Of a stretch of DNA of 64,000 bases, positions 1-11,500 are shown one piece after another. The notes under the pieces were generated by a model. The model was not told the origin of the DNA. It ran no database searches and saw only the letters and a program-made list of their open reading frames with translations. The DNA lies in assembly GCA_023053575.1 (NCBI GenBank), contig JAKZAP010000018.1, forward strand, positions 8,618,001-8,682,000, read 5' to 3'. Numbering within the stretch: position 1 is the stretch's first letter; every line of letters starts with the position of its first letter. The position numbers and the translations under genes are program-made. The DNA comes from Branchinecta lynchi. Lineage: Eukaryota > Arthropoda > Branchiopoda > Anostraca > Branchinectidae.

Positions 1-90
1 ATTCCACAGGCAAGCGACCTTGTCGAACAGCTCGGGGAGCTACGTCATATTTCGTTTAATTTTAATAGCTGCTTCTCGTGCGCAAGCTCT

Positions 91-1518
91 TTTTGGGATC
101 CCAAAACGTAAGTGGAGGGATACCTATGACATCGTAAAAGTTGTCCGTCCGTCCGTCCATCTGTAAGCACGATAACTCTCGAAGGGACTGAGATATTTTG
201 ATGTATGAGGATTGTTTGGGTCAAGGGTAAGGTCGAGTTCGTAGATGGGCTCTGTAGCCCTATATTTGGGGGTGGGGGAGGGGGTTCAATTTAAGGGGCA
301 AACAAAATATTTTTAAACAGCTAATGTGATAGTCGATTATGGGGTAAGGAGACATGCTGAGCACGATGGTGACAATCATTTTCTTGCTGGACGATGGTGA
401 AAACCATTTTGTCATCGGACAAGTAGTTCGCCCGGAATCCGGCCAAAACCGGAAAGTTTGTTGAAAGTAAAGGTTTTATTTGAAGTTGATTAGATGTTCG
501 ATTTCGGGGTAGGAAGACATGCTGAAGACGATGGTGAAAACTATTTTCTCGACGGATAAGTATTTCGCCCGGAATCCGGCCCAAACCGGAAAGTTTGTTG
601 AAAGTAAAAGTTTTATTTGAAATTGATTAGATGTTCGATTTAGGGGTAGGAAGACATGCTGAAGACGATGGTGAAAACTATTTTCTGGACGGACAAGTAT
701 TTCGCCCGGAATCCGGCCCAAACCGGAAAGTTTGTTGAAAGTAAAAGTTTTATTTGAAGTTGATTTAATGTTCGATTTAGAGGTAGGGAGACATGCTGAG
801 ACGATGGTGAAAACTATTTTCTCGACGGACAAGTATTTCGACCGGAATCCGGCCCAAACCGGAAAGTTTGTCAAAATTAAAAGTTTTATTTGGAGTTGAT
901 TAGATGTTCAATTTATGGCAAGAAGACATGCTGAACACTTCTGTGAAAACAAGTTTCTACCCGGACGTGTAGTTCGTCCGGAATCCGGCCAAAACCGGAA
1001 AACTGTTGGAAGTCAAAGTTTTATTTCTAGTTGATTAGATAAGCGATTTAGGGGTAAGAAGAGATGCTGAGTCCCTGTATAACAATCGTATTTTACCCGG
1101 ACATATAGTTCGACCGGAATCCGGCTGGAATCGGAAAATTTGTCATAAGCTAAATTTCTATTTGAAGTTGATTAGATGTTCATTACTGGGGAAAGAAGAT
1201 ACCCTGATTTCGTCTTTGAGCTTTCTTTTTTCGCCGGACAAGTAGTTCGGGAGTTCGGCCGGAACCGGGAAATTGGCAGAAGTGGCAAGAAGTTTTCGTC
1301 AAAACAGATATGACTTATAGGGGTAAACACACATGCTGAATCCAAGTCTGAACTTGGTTTTATCAGGTGATTAGCTATTTGGCCTTTATCTGTTTCTGAA
1401 TTTTAATTGTAAAAATGTTCAAGGAGTCTGGCGAAGACTGGATCTGGCTAAGACAAGACCCAGTTGTCTGGATCAGATATTGAATTTTTGGGATCCCATC
1501 GAAACCTTTGGTCTTGTT
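91..1518 (+). mobile_element. Family A element, near-complete copy (137-bp tandem-unit element)
   Basis: This copy shows the whole family A layout. It begins with the palindromic end TTTTTGGGATCCCAAAACG, then has a conserved left arm of about 250 bp containing CCGTCCGTCCGTC and a G-rich tract. It continues with a tandem array whose GACATGCTGA landmark recurs at about 516, 653, 790 and 925, a period of 135-137 bp. It ends with a right arm closing in GGGATCCCATCGAAACC and then TTTGGTCTTGTT. Each unit carries ATGGTGAAAACCAT and CCGGAATCCGG motifs. No reading frame is maintained, since 137 is not a multiple of three. A non-autonomous transposon is the best reading; the superfamily is unknown, with a Helitron-like origin as one candidate. 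Confidence 0.8.
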
Positions 1519-1688
1519 ATATCACCAGTGTCTCTGGTCAGGGCTAGACCTAAATTTTGGTATTTGTATATCTCGAGAGCTTCTCTATAGTGCTGAACGA
1601 CACCTTTGTCATGAGAAATAAAATCAGCCTGGTCAAATTAAACAATGTGGTGTGGTTTGTCATACATGTGTTCAGCGAGGGCCGAGTG

Positions 1689-2521
1689 AACAAGACCAAA
1701 GGTGTCGATGGGATCCCAAAAATCTAATATTTGATTCAGACAATTCGGTCTTGTCTTCGCCAGATCCAGTCTTCGCCAGGCTAATCATCAAAGAAAACCA
1801 AGTTCAGATATACCTCTATAAGCCATTTCTATTTTGACGATACTGACCGAGACTTCCTGCTTTACTTCTGCCAAGTTTCCGGTTTCGCGCGAATTCCGAG
1901 CGAACTACTAGTCCAGCAAAAAAAGAAAATTCACAAACGAATCCAGCCCTATAAAGAACACCTAATCAACTTGAAATAAAACTTTGACTTCAAAAAAAAT
2001 TCCGGTTACAACCCGATTCTGGACTAATTATATGTCCGGGTAAAAAAACGATTGTGTGTTTTGGCCGGATTCCAGGCGAACTAGTTGTTCGGCGAGAACA
2101 TGGTTTCACCACCATGTTCAGCATGTATTTTTACCCATAAATCGAACATTTAATCAACTTCAAATGAAACTTTTACTTTTAACCAACTTTCCGTTTTTTC
2201 CGGATTCCGGACGAACTACTTGTCCGGCGAGAAAATGGTTTTGACTATCGTGCTCAAAATGCCTTCTTACCCCATAATCGACTATCAAATTAGCTGTTTA
2301 AAAATATTTTGTTTGTCCCTTAATTTGAACCCCGTCCCCCACCCCTAAATGTAGGGCTACAGAGCCCATCTACGAACTTGACCTTACCCTTGACCCAATG
2401 AATCTTCATACCAAAATTCATCAAAATATCTCATTCTTTTCGAGAGTTATCGTGCTTACAGACAGACGGACATTTGTGCGATGTCATAGGTACTCCATTT
2501 ACGTTTTGGGATCCCAAAACG
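1689..2521 (-). mobile_element. Family A element, inverted copy
   Basis: Same element in reverse orientation. The right end (AACAAGACCAAAGGTGTCG, then ATGGGATCCCAAAAA) is at the low coordinate, and the left arm with GACAGACGGAC and GGGATCCCAAAACG is at the high coordinate. The tandem array is short, about two to three units. It faces the 91-1518 copy tail to tail. Confidence 0.75.
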
Positions 2522-2680
2522 TCTTGTCTTGTTCTCTTTTCAAGGGAATGGTCTATTGATGTGTGGTGCTGAGCTATACTGTCTTTTAACCTTTTTTCTG
2601 TTCTGCCGATGTACCATAAACCGCAAGAACAAGGAATCCTGTGTACACTGTACACCAGCAGTTTGAGTTTTAGGGATAGG
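2519..2680 (-). pseudogene. GIY-YIG endonuclease fragment of a Penelope-like element
   Basis: Read on the minus strand this stretch contains VHRIPCSCGLWYIGRTEKRL followed by KDSIAQHH. The order is a hydrophobic strand, IPCSCG, then W-YIG-R-T and a basic helix. That is the signature of the GIY-YIG domain fused to the reverse transcriptase of Penelope-like retroelements, which often read VYxIPCxCG...YIGxT. Only about 50 residues remain. There is no reverse transcriptase next to it, and it is flanked on both sides by family A sequence, so it is a dead fragment. Confidence 0.65.
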
Positions 2681-2695
2681 ATCCTTCCCTTGATA

Positions 2696-3010
2696 CAACA
2701 GTAGTTCGTCCGGAATCCGGCGAAAACCGGAAAGTTGGTTAAAAGTAAGAGTTTCATTTGAAGTTGATTAAATGTTCGATTTATGGGTAAAAAGACATGC
2801 TGGACATGATGGTGAAAACCATTTTTTCACCGAACAACTAGTTCGCCTGGAATCCGGCCAAAACCGGAAAATTTGTTAAAAGCAAAAGTTTGATTAGATG
2901 ACAGATTAACGGGTAAAAAGAGAGGCTGAGTCTGTACATCACAATGGTTTTTTACCCGGACATATAATTAGTCCAAAATCCGGTTGTAACCGGATTTTTT
3001 TTTAAGTCAA
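2696..3010 (+). mobile_element. Family A internal units, fragment
   Basis: About two tandem units of family A (AGTAGTTCGTCCGGAATCCG, GACATGCTGGACATGATGG, CCGGTTGTAACCGG) with no terminal ends. It runs into a poly-T/minisatellite zone. Confidence 0.7.
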
Positions 3011-3510
3011 AGGGATACAGAATTGGACCTTTTGTTCGTGTAAAAAGAGCCCCTCCGTACGAGAATACGGACGCCCGACAAAACCATCGAGAATTTGATT
3101 TTTTTTTTTTTTTTTTCTGTGTTTTGCTCGACTAGACTGTACAGAACTTGTTTTCTTACGTGTTACTTAACCCCTTGTGCCGATGAAACTGGAACTTCCC
3201 GGGTACGCCCGACAAAATTTGCAAAATTTGATTTCTTACGTATAAGTAGAACCCGATGTGCCAACGAGTCGACCGACGCCCCTACAAAAGCGTAAAAAAG
3301 TATTTCTTCTGGATTCCTTATGTGTAAAAAGAACCCGATTTGCCGACAAGACTACCGAGGAACGACAAAAGCGTGCAGAACTCGATTTCTTCAGTATTTT
3401 CCCCGAGAAATGTTTGCAGGATTTCATTTCTTGCGTATAAAAAGAACCCGATGTGCCAACGAGTCGACCGACGCCCGACAAAAGCATAAAAAATGTATTT
3501 CTTCTGGACA
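3010..3510. repeat. Degenerate minisatellite (AACCCGATGTGCCAACGAG units)
   Basis: Five or six diverged units of roughly 75-115 bp recur from about 3036 to 3500. The shared core is a run such as AAAAAGAACCCGATGTGCC, then GAGTCGACCGACGCCCGACAAAAGC. The two best copies, near 3239 and 3434, are almost identical over about 50 bp. Open frames here are accidental. Confidence 0.6.
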
Positions 3511-3916
3511 GTGTATCCAGAATAGTGTATTAACTTTTCTATTCTTCAACGTTTTTTAGATGCCCCTTTCAAATGTTTTGCCTCACAATCAAGACTTTTC
3601 TTTTCTGACTCTATTTTTTCTGCCCGATTAATTTTTTTAAATGTGTGTCTCTCACATGTGTTGCCTCTCCACATTCCGGAATCTGGGGTCTCCAACACCC
3701 CGGAATTCAAGACACTTTTGGACTAGCTTCGCCTTCCGGATCCATCTCAACGAAAACGACGTCTTGAATCGGGAAGAAAAATCTGGAACGTAAAGCCTGG
3801 CTTGCAGCAACATTACCTTACCTTAAATTACCTTAAATCGCACTTCCAGCGAGATAAGGTGGTGTTAACCTCCTGTAGAGTGTCTCGCTGGTTGGCGGCT
3901 TGATTGTAAGATCGTT

Positions 3917-4021
3917 GTGGTAACATCGGCTCAATGGAACTCCAGTGTAGCCGGCATTGATTGGTTGGTAGATGTTGTTGTCACATCGGCTCACTGGAAT
4001 CCCAGTGCAGCCGACATTCAG
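3917..4021. repeat. Short direct duplication (ACATCGGCTCA)
   Basis: Two consecutive diverged copies of about 44 bp, starting GTAACATCGGCTCAATGGAA and GTCACATCGGCTCACTGGAA, each ending in a GTGNAGCCGNCATT motif. No other function is visible between 3510 and 4520. Confidence 0.5.
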
Positions 4022-4522
4022 CATTTCGCATTAGGGGGTTTTCAGATCGACGTACAGACATTGCAGATGGAAAGTCAAAGAGTAGGCACTGGGAACTCCG
4101 CCCACTGAGTCTCTGCACCGTCGAAGCACAGGAGGGGTGCCCAGCCTCGAATTTACATGACCTCGAACTTGGCCTCAAAACAGTACAAGCAAACTTCTTT
4201 AAAGTCCTAAATTTACACTAGGTCATTCAGGGTGACTTTCTTGACAGTTAGGATCTAGTTAGGACTGCAGTGATCTTTCCTATTAAACCTTTTCGGTCAA
4301 ATTCGAGGTTGTACTGGTACTGTACTGTACTGGGGTACAAGGAAGACCACAATTCTGCCTTCATAATTGTCAGTTCTTCGGGCAAAGCTACGTACACACA
4401 TAGTCCGATAAGATTGCACATACGAAACTCGCGTCTCTATGGCTAAACCTGCATGCGATGAATTGAACTTTCAAAGCGGAGGAGGAAGTTCGTATCCGAA
4501 TGCCAAAATCGGACTGTGTGCA

Positions 4523-5268
4523 CCCAGATGAAAAATTCGTTGACTGCGTAGTTGTATGATAGTTGTACAAAAAAGTTGCATGTATTGATATGTAATAGTA
4601 AAGAATACTATCATTTAATATGCCTCAGACTGGGCAAATCTCAAGCAGTAGTATCCAGTAGCATCCTGTCTTGCTATAGTAGTATCCATTCTAGCTAATA
4701 GTAGCATGCAGTAGAATGCAGTAACACGGCAGCTTGACATAAGGCGTTTTTCCGTACTCCCACAAACCGTTTGTGGGACGAAAGTGTTTCCACGGCCTTT
4801 TGTGCGGCCCACAATTGTTTTTCCGCGATCAACAAGATTTGTGTGGCCCGAATCCGACAAACAACTGCCGAGGAGTCGATTTTGCGGCTCGATTTTGGCG
4901 GTAAACTGAAATTTAGCAGCAAAATAACATACAAAAATAAAATAATATAATATAAACTTTGCGCGGAATGGTAAGGAAGAAAGCCTGGAATTCTATTTAT
5001 TGAGATTTTTACCTGAACTTTATTTTTATTTTCAGACATTCGAAATTACCGCCCAAAAATAGAAAAAACAGTGTTTCCGCGAGTTTCAACTTGTGGCTCG
5101 ACTGTGTGGCACACAATTGTGTTTCCGCGACAAACCCTCAGAAGTGTGTTGTCCACAACTGTGTCACGGAAAAACGCCTATAGAAGCATGTAGTAGCATC
5201 AGTTCGTACTGCATGCTACTTTTTCGTACAACTTCATACTACTATTTTGAGATTAATTTTTCATCGGG
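4523..5268. mobile_element. TAGTA-rich MITE, interrupted by a second element
   Basis: The ends are CCCAGATGAAAAATT and AATTTTTCATCGGG, an imperfect terminal inverted repeat. The interior is rich in TAGTAGCATGCAGTA words. Related copies lie at 18006-18300 and 37994-38298. The unbroken copies show that 4742-5179 is a later insertion into this one. Confidence 0.65.
4742..5179. mobile_element. TIR element with 3-bp ATA target duplication (PIF/Harbinger-like)
   Basis: Inverted ends AGGCGTTTTTCCG and CGGAAAAACGCCT enclose 438 bp and are flanked by ATA on both sides. The related MITE at 18006-18300, read on its minus strand, has GACATAGAAG at this point, that is, one ATA and no insert. The empty site therefore confirms both edges and a 3-bp duplication. 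Sub-terminal GTGTTTCCGCG motifs occur near both ends. There is no transposase. Assignment to PIF/Harbinger rests on the 3-bp duplication and is tentative. Confidence 0.7.
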
Positions 5269-5376
5269 ACATACCTTAAAAGTGCGATGCAACTCGCCTT
5301 TCGGCCAAGAATATTCGAATATGAATACTGGAAAACCACCAAATCTAAGAACCTATGGAAAAACGACCCTCAGTAA

Positions 5377-5578
5377 CTAAAACAACTTTAATTTACCGGT
5401 GATTTTGTTCACATCATCATCCCTTCCAAAAACTGCAAGAATTGTTCTGGAGCCCGCGGCGATCTGAGTGTGTCCAGCGTCTTCTACAAGGTAAGAGGGA
5501 AGGCCTGCTTCATTAGCTAAAGTCTGGAGGGTTAACAGGTGTTCTGTGCTGTCACCCTTCAGTGCGATCTTCTTCTCC
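5377..5578 (-). CDS. PTRH2: UBA-Pth2 exon 4 (residues 115-181 and stop)
   Basis: Acceptor TATCTTCTAG, completing Gly115, then EKKIALKG, EDAGHTQIAAGSRT and GKLKLF, followed by TAG at 5379-5377. Confidence 0.92.
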
Positions 5579-8500
5579 CTAGAAGATAAAGAAGGGAATT
5601 AGGATTTCAATTCGATGTGGGGGGGGGGGTCAGTCCGACCTCACACGGCAGGTTAACGTACTCGAACAACTCGCCTTCTCAAACCAGTTAGTGTTTTCTT
5701 CTCCGATATTCCCAGATGATTGACAACGTCAAACATCCCGACCATGACGAGTCTTTCTGGCCAAAAACATAATCGGGAAATAGCAAGTCTCGATAGCCAA
5801 ACACGGCAAGTTTAACAATCAGCTTAGTTTTAACAGGCGGAATAGAATAGGCTGTATGACCTGCTACATCTTGGAAGAACAAGACCAAGTTTACGATGGG
5901 ATCCCACAAGTTTAATATATACTGGACTTCTCATCGAATCTTGTAGATTTCCGAGTCTTCGTCAAACCCCTTTAACATTTGCTATTTATGCATATCCCAC
6001 CGCTTGAATATGTACTACAAATAATATTACCGTTTTGGAGTTTTTGGCAACATATTAAGCAAGGATGTTGACTCCAATATCTCATCCTAATCGACTTCAG
6101 AAAGATTCCTACTTTGAAAAAATTCTTCGTATTTTAGGTAGAATCGAACATCTAATTAGCTATAGGTTCAGCTTTTGCTTTTTACACATTTTCCGGTTTT
6201 GCCGGATTCCGGGTGAATTAGCCTACTTGTCCGGCGAGAAAATAATTTTCATATTCTGATTCAGCATGTCTACTTACACCAAAATCGACTATCTCATTAG
6301 CTTTTAAAAATATTTATTTTCGTCCCTTAGTTTGAAACCCCACCCTCACTCCTAAATATACAGCTTTGGGGCCCATCTACGAACTTGACCTGTCCCTTGA
6401 CGCAAAGAATCCTTATACCAAGTTTCATCAAAATATCTCATTCCCTTCGAGAGCCATCGTGCTCACAGACTTTTACGAAGTCATAGGTATCCCCAGGGGC
6501 GCCGCAAGTGCATTTTTGGTGGGGGCCTGCAGAGCCAAAATTTTACCGGTCAAAAATTGTACCAAATCCTAGAACTAAGAATTCGAGCTTTAGATTATGG
6601 AACAGAAACGATTACGTAGGAAGAGTAACAATAAATGGCAGCATGAAAGACGATAAGCCAACTATTAGCCGGCGTTTCGGCGAAGCTCACATGTAGGATA
6701 TATTGTCTGGGCACCATTGCACTGACAGCTTCTATCTATTATAGCCAATATAAAATTAAATCGAGCGCCGCAGGCGAAAATTTTTGAAATCCATTTTTTT
6801 TCTGTGGGCTAAAATTTGACTGCTTCTCTTACAAATCTATCATTTACCGTTGATTAAATACCGAGACTCAAGTTCCAGAAACCAGATGGAGCGACGTTCC
6901 GGGAGCAGCAGCAACTGTAGTCTAGTTAATATACTACCCATAATGCTTTTTCCTGCCAAATTTAGTCTCCATCCAAATTCTAGCTTTTAATGTTTGAAAA
7001 TCTCAATCCTAAAATTGGCTTAAAACCCCCGTCAATTGACGCGCCCTTCCACAAAATAGAGAATATTACGGAAAGTGCTGCAGGCGGAATTTTCGGAATA
7101 TTTGTGATTAGATATTCTTTTGTGGAAGATTGAAACCGAAGATTGAAAATTGTGTCCTTGTGTTTATGTATTTTGTTTATTTTCTTCATTTACTCCACCT
7201 TTTCAAAATGGCGGGTCATAAATTAATTACTAACTTTACTTACATATTGCAAATGAATTTCACCCCTCCGAAAAGCCCGTAACAATAGTTGCGTTTTTGC
7301 AGGTGCCATAGTATCTGATACCACGGTCAAAAGGCGTTTTTGTAATTGTATCTGGCCAGTTACTGTTGGCAGCTGTGGGCAGCCCCTTCATCATCACAAA
7401 CACAAGAGCCTAGCTATTTGTCTAATTGGCGGGAAGGAAGTTTCAAAGTCAGTTTTTCTTTGGGATGACTTCTAAAATCGCAAATTCGGCAATTGTTGTT
7501 TTTGCAGCTACAAAAAGACAAAATGCAGATCAAGTTACCGTGGTATTAAATACCAGAAAATCTACAAAAAAGCAACTAACCCAGGTAAAACGTGCCCTCT
7601 CTAATAAGTAAAACGTCCCCTCTCTAATAAGGCAGTAGCAAACAATGAAAACTCACCCGTATTCTTCCCAAGACGCAAGTGATTCTTGATGCTTATCGTC
7701 TACTATTAGCTCTCGATACAGTCCAAGTGTAGCGTGACCTGCCTGGATGAAATAATTCGTGCAAGAATCAAAGTAATCTTTAGTGGACTTTAGTCACAGC
7801 AAGTGGATTAAAATGGCACTGGTCAAAGTTAACTGACGTTCAAAAAAGCATAGCCTACCTCTAAATTTATTGACAGGTAATTTATTTATAACCCGCCGTT
7901 TTCAGAAAGCGGAGTAAAGGAAGAAAATAAATAAAACACATAAACATACACAAAAAGGCACTTAATTTCAATCGTCGGCCAGGAAGCACTGTTTCTGTTC
8001 CGTTTTTATTTGCCGTTTTTTACCGTTTCTGTTAGAGCCAAAAACAGAAACGGTGCCGACCCCTAATTCAGGTAATAGTGCAAACACACGATGAGGGTCA
8101 GGTGCTCGCAGATTTTTAGCACCATCATTTCTTCCATATAGAAAAGTTGAGGATTTTTCAACTGTGTGACGAAAATGAAAAAAATTGGGCCGGGAAATCC
8201 TGATCGTTTGTTCGCACTACAAACGAAAAGGAAGGCGGAAAACATTCTTCATACCTGAGCTGCAATTTTCCCGGCTGACATTCCCAGCGAGGTGTTAACA
8301 ACTAGTACCATCTTGTGGGGCTCATAATCCTCATCGTCCTCATCTTCTGATTCCGTATTTTCTAAGATCCAGTTAAGCGCTGCCTCCACGGACTCATTCT
8401 GGGTTGCGAATAGGCCCTATAACAATCAGGAATTGAAGTTCTTCTCACTTCGAAAAATAAAACTCCCAGCAACTGAATTATCGACAAAAAACAGCCAAAT

Positions 8501-11500
8501 ATTTGTCGATGTCTGTCACTTTCAGCAATTTCATGTTTTATATCATTCCTGCCTGAAAACCTATCAAAGCGCCATGCTGTGCATACCAAGTTCAACGAAT
8601 GCTACCGAACTCAGTGGATGACTAGATCTACATTGCCAGGGCAACGTGAAGTGTTGCAGCAATCTTTGTCCGGCTTTACCGACTAAAGTGTTGCAAGACC
8701 TTGTTTGTTTGTTGAATGTTTGCGGCAGCGCTGCGAGAGCAACACTTTGGTTTTGTTTCTTCGCTATCTCTTAAATGCTGAAGTTGTTAACCCATTGAGG
8801 TTCTCAAAATGGTATGTGCCAAGAAGATTTCGTTTTTGGGATCCCAAAACGTAAGTGGAGGGATACCTATGACATCGTAAAAGCTGTCGTCTGTCCGTCT
8901 GTTAGCACGATAACTCTCGAAGGGAATGATATATTTTAATGAAACTTGGTGTGAGGACTCTTTGGATCAAAGGTAAGGTCAAGTTCGTAGATGGGCTCTG
9001 TAGCCCTACATTTAGGGGTGCAACAAAAAGGGGCAAACAAAATATTTTTAAACAGCTAATGTGATAGTCGATTGTGAGGTAAGAAGACATGCTGAATACG
9101 AATAAGTTAAACATTTTCTCGTCCGACAAGTGATTAAAGTAAAAGTTTCATTTGAAGTTGATTAAATGTTTGGTTTAGGGGTATGAAGACATGCTGAACA
9201 CGATGGTGAAAACTATTTTCTCGCCGGAAGAGTAGTTTGTCCGGAATTCGGCACAAGGACCCTTGCCAAGAAGGGCCGAAATATCGCTGATGAAGAATCG
9301 TAGCTGAAGTATATCCGTTGTAAACATTGTTTGAATATAAAACCGAAAGTCGGTTAAAAGTAAAAGTTTGATTTGAAGTTGATTAAATGTTTGATTTAGG
9401 GGTAAGCAGACATGCTGAACACTTCAGTGAAAAGCATTTTCTACCCAGACAATTAATTCAACCGGAATCCAGCCAAAACCGGAAAACTCTTTAAAAGTAT
9501 TAAGTTTTATTTGAAGTTGATTAGATGACAGGGCAGATTTAAGGGAAAGAAAAGACTGTATATGACAATCATTTTTTTTACCGGACATATAAATCGTCCG
9601 GAACCCGGTTGTAACCGTTATTCTTTTAGAAGCTAAAGTTTTATTTAAAATTGATTAATTGTTCTTTATAGGGATAAGGAGATACCGTACGCTGAATTCA
9701 ATTCTGAATTTCCTTTTTGGGATCCCAAAACGTAAGTGGAGGGATACCTATGACATCGCAAAAGTTGTCCGTCTGTCCGTCTGTGCGCACTGTAACTCTC
9801 GAAGGGAATGAGATATTTTGACGAAACTTGGTGTGAGGACTCTTTGGGTCAAGAGTAAGGTCGAGTTCGTAGATGGGCTTTGTAGCTCTACATTTAGGGG
9901 TGGGGGAGGGGGTTTAAATTAAGGGGCAAATGAAATATTTTCAAACAGATGATGTGACAGTCGATTATGGGGTAAGAAGACATGCTGAACACGTGGTGAA
10001 AACCATTTTGTCGTTGGACAAGTAGTTCGCTCGGAATCAGGCCAAAACCGGAAAATTTGTTAAAAGTAAAAGTTTTATTTGAAGCTGATTAGATATTTGA
10101 TGTAGAGGTAAGAAGACAGCTGAACACGATGGTGAAAACCATTTTTTCGCCGGACAAGTAGTTAGCCCAGAATCCGGACAAAACCGGAAAGTCTTTTAAA
10201 AGTAAGTTTTATTTGAAGTTGATTAGATGTTCGATTTAGGGGTAAGAAGACATGCTGAACACGACGGTGAAAACCATTTTCTCGCAGGGCAAGAAGTTCG
10301 CACGAAATTCGGCCAAAACCGGAAAGTTTGTTAAAAGTATAAGTTTTGTCTAAAGTTGATTAGATGTTCGATTTAGGGGTAAGAAGACATGCTGAAAACG
10401 ATGGTGAAAAACATTTTTTCGCAGGGCAAGAAGTTCGCCCGGAATTCGGCCAAAACCGGAAAGTTTGTTAAAAGTATAAGTTTTGTCTGAAGTTCATTAG
10501 ATGTTCGATTTAGGGGTAAGAAGACATGCTGAACACTTATTTGAAAAGTATTTTCTACCCGGACAACTTGTTCGCCCGGAATCAGGCCGAAACCGGAAAA
10601 TTTGTTAAAATCAAAAGTTTTATCTGAAGTTGATTAGATGACATATATAGGGGTAAGAAGACGCGCTGAATCAGTATATGACAATCTTTTTTTTACCGGG
10701 ACATATAGCTTGTTCGGAATCCGGTTGAAACCGGATTTTTTTTATAAGAAGTTTTACTTGAAGTTGATCAGACGTTCTTTATACGGATAAGGAGATACGC
10801 CGAATTCGCTTCTAAACTTTTTTTTTTTTTCTGGACAAGTATGGTAGTTCGTTCGCAATTGTCTGGATCAAGTATTAGATTTTTGGGATCCCATCGAAAC
10901 CTTTGGTCTTGTTTTGCTGGACAAGTAGTTCGCTCGGATTTCGGCCGAAACCGGAAATTTGGCAATTTGGCGTCAAAATAGATATGGCTTATAGAGATAT
11001 ATCTGAACTTGGGTTTCTCTAATGATTAGCCTGGCGAAGACAAGACCCAGTTGTCTGGATCAAATATTAGATTTGGGACCCCACCGAAACCTTTGGTCTT
11101 GTTCTGAATTGATGACACAATCCGTAATCCCATGGCTATCCCTCAGCGTTTAAAAAAAAAGAAATATTGGAAGTAGGGACTAAGTTGACTTTGCGTTTGC
11201 AGCCAGCTCAACGTTATCCTTTTCGGTCGTAGCCATCATGACGGATGAAAACTTGGAAGATTATCTTATATAACCGAGGTGGTATTATAAAGCTATCCGT
11301 AACTTTTCGGGATCAAAATACCATAGATGCCAATCTATTAATTACTGCGAAACTACGTCAATGTTTTACATTCTCATTTGTATCCGTTGCGTCAACTTTC
11401 AATTCTAAGTTACTATAGACCATGGAGACTCATTTTTTTACCGTCAGATTTATGGTGCACTAATTTGCACAAGCTTCTAGCCCCTCATTAACCTTTTCTA

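Noticed and set aside
321..874. A set of similar open frames (PVWAGFRANYLSVEKMVF-type peptides) recurring here and at 42069-42618
   Set aside because: They are translations of the 137-bp tandem units. The period is not divisible by three, the frame shifts from unit to unit and lengths are chance-limited, so this is not a repeat protein.
5878..6493. GGGATCCC palindromes as BamHI cloning artefacts
   Set aside because: GGATCC occurs inside longer conserved ends with natural variants (GGAATCCC, GAGAACCC, GGGACCCC) and variable flanks, so it is part of the element rather than vector sequence.
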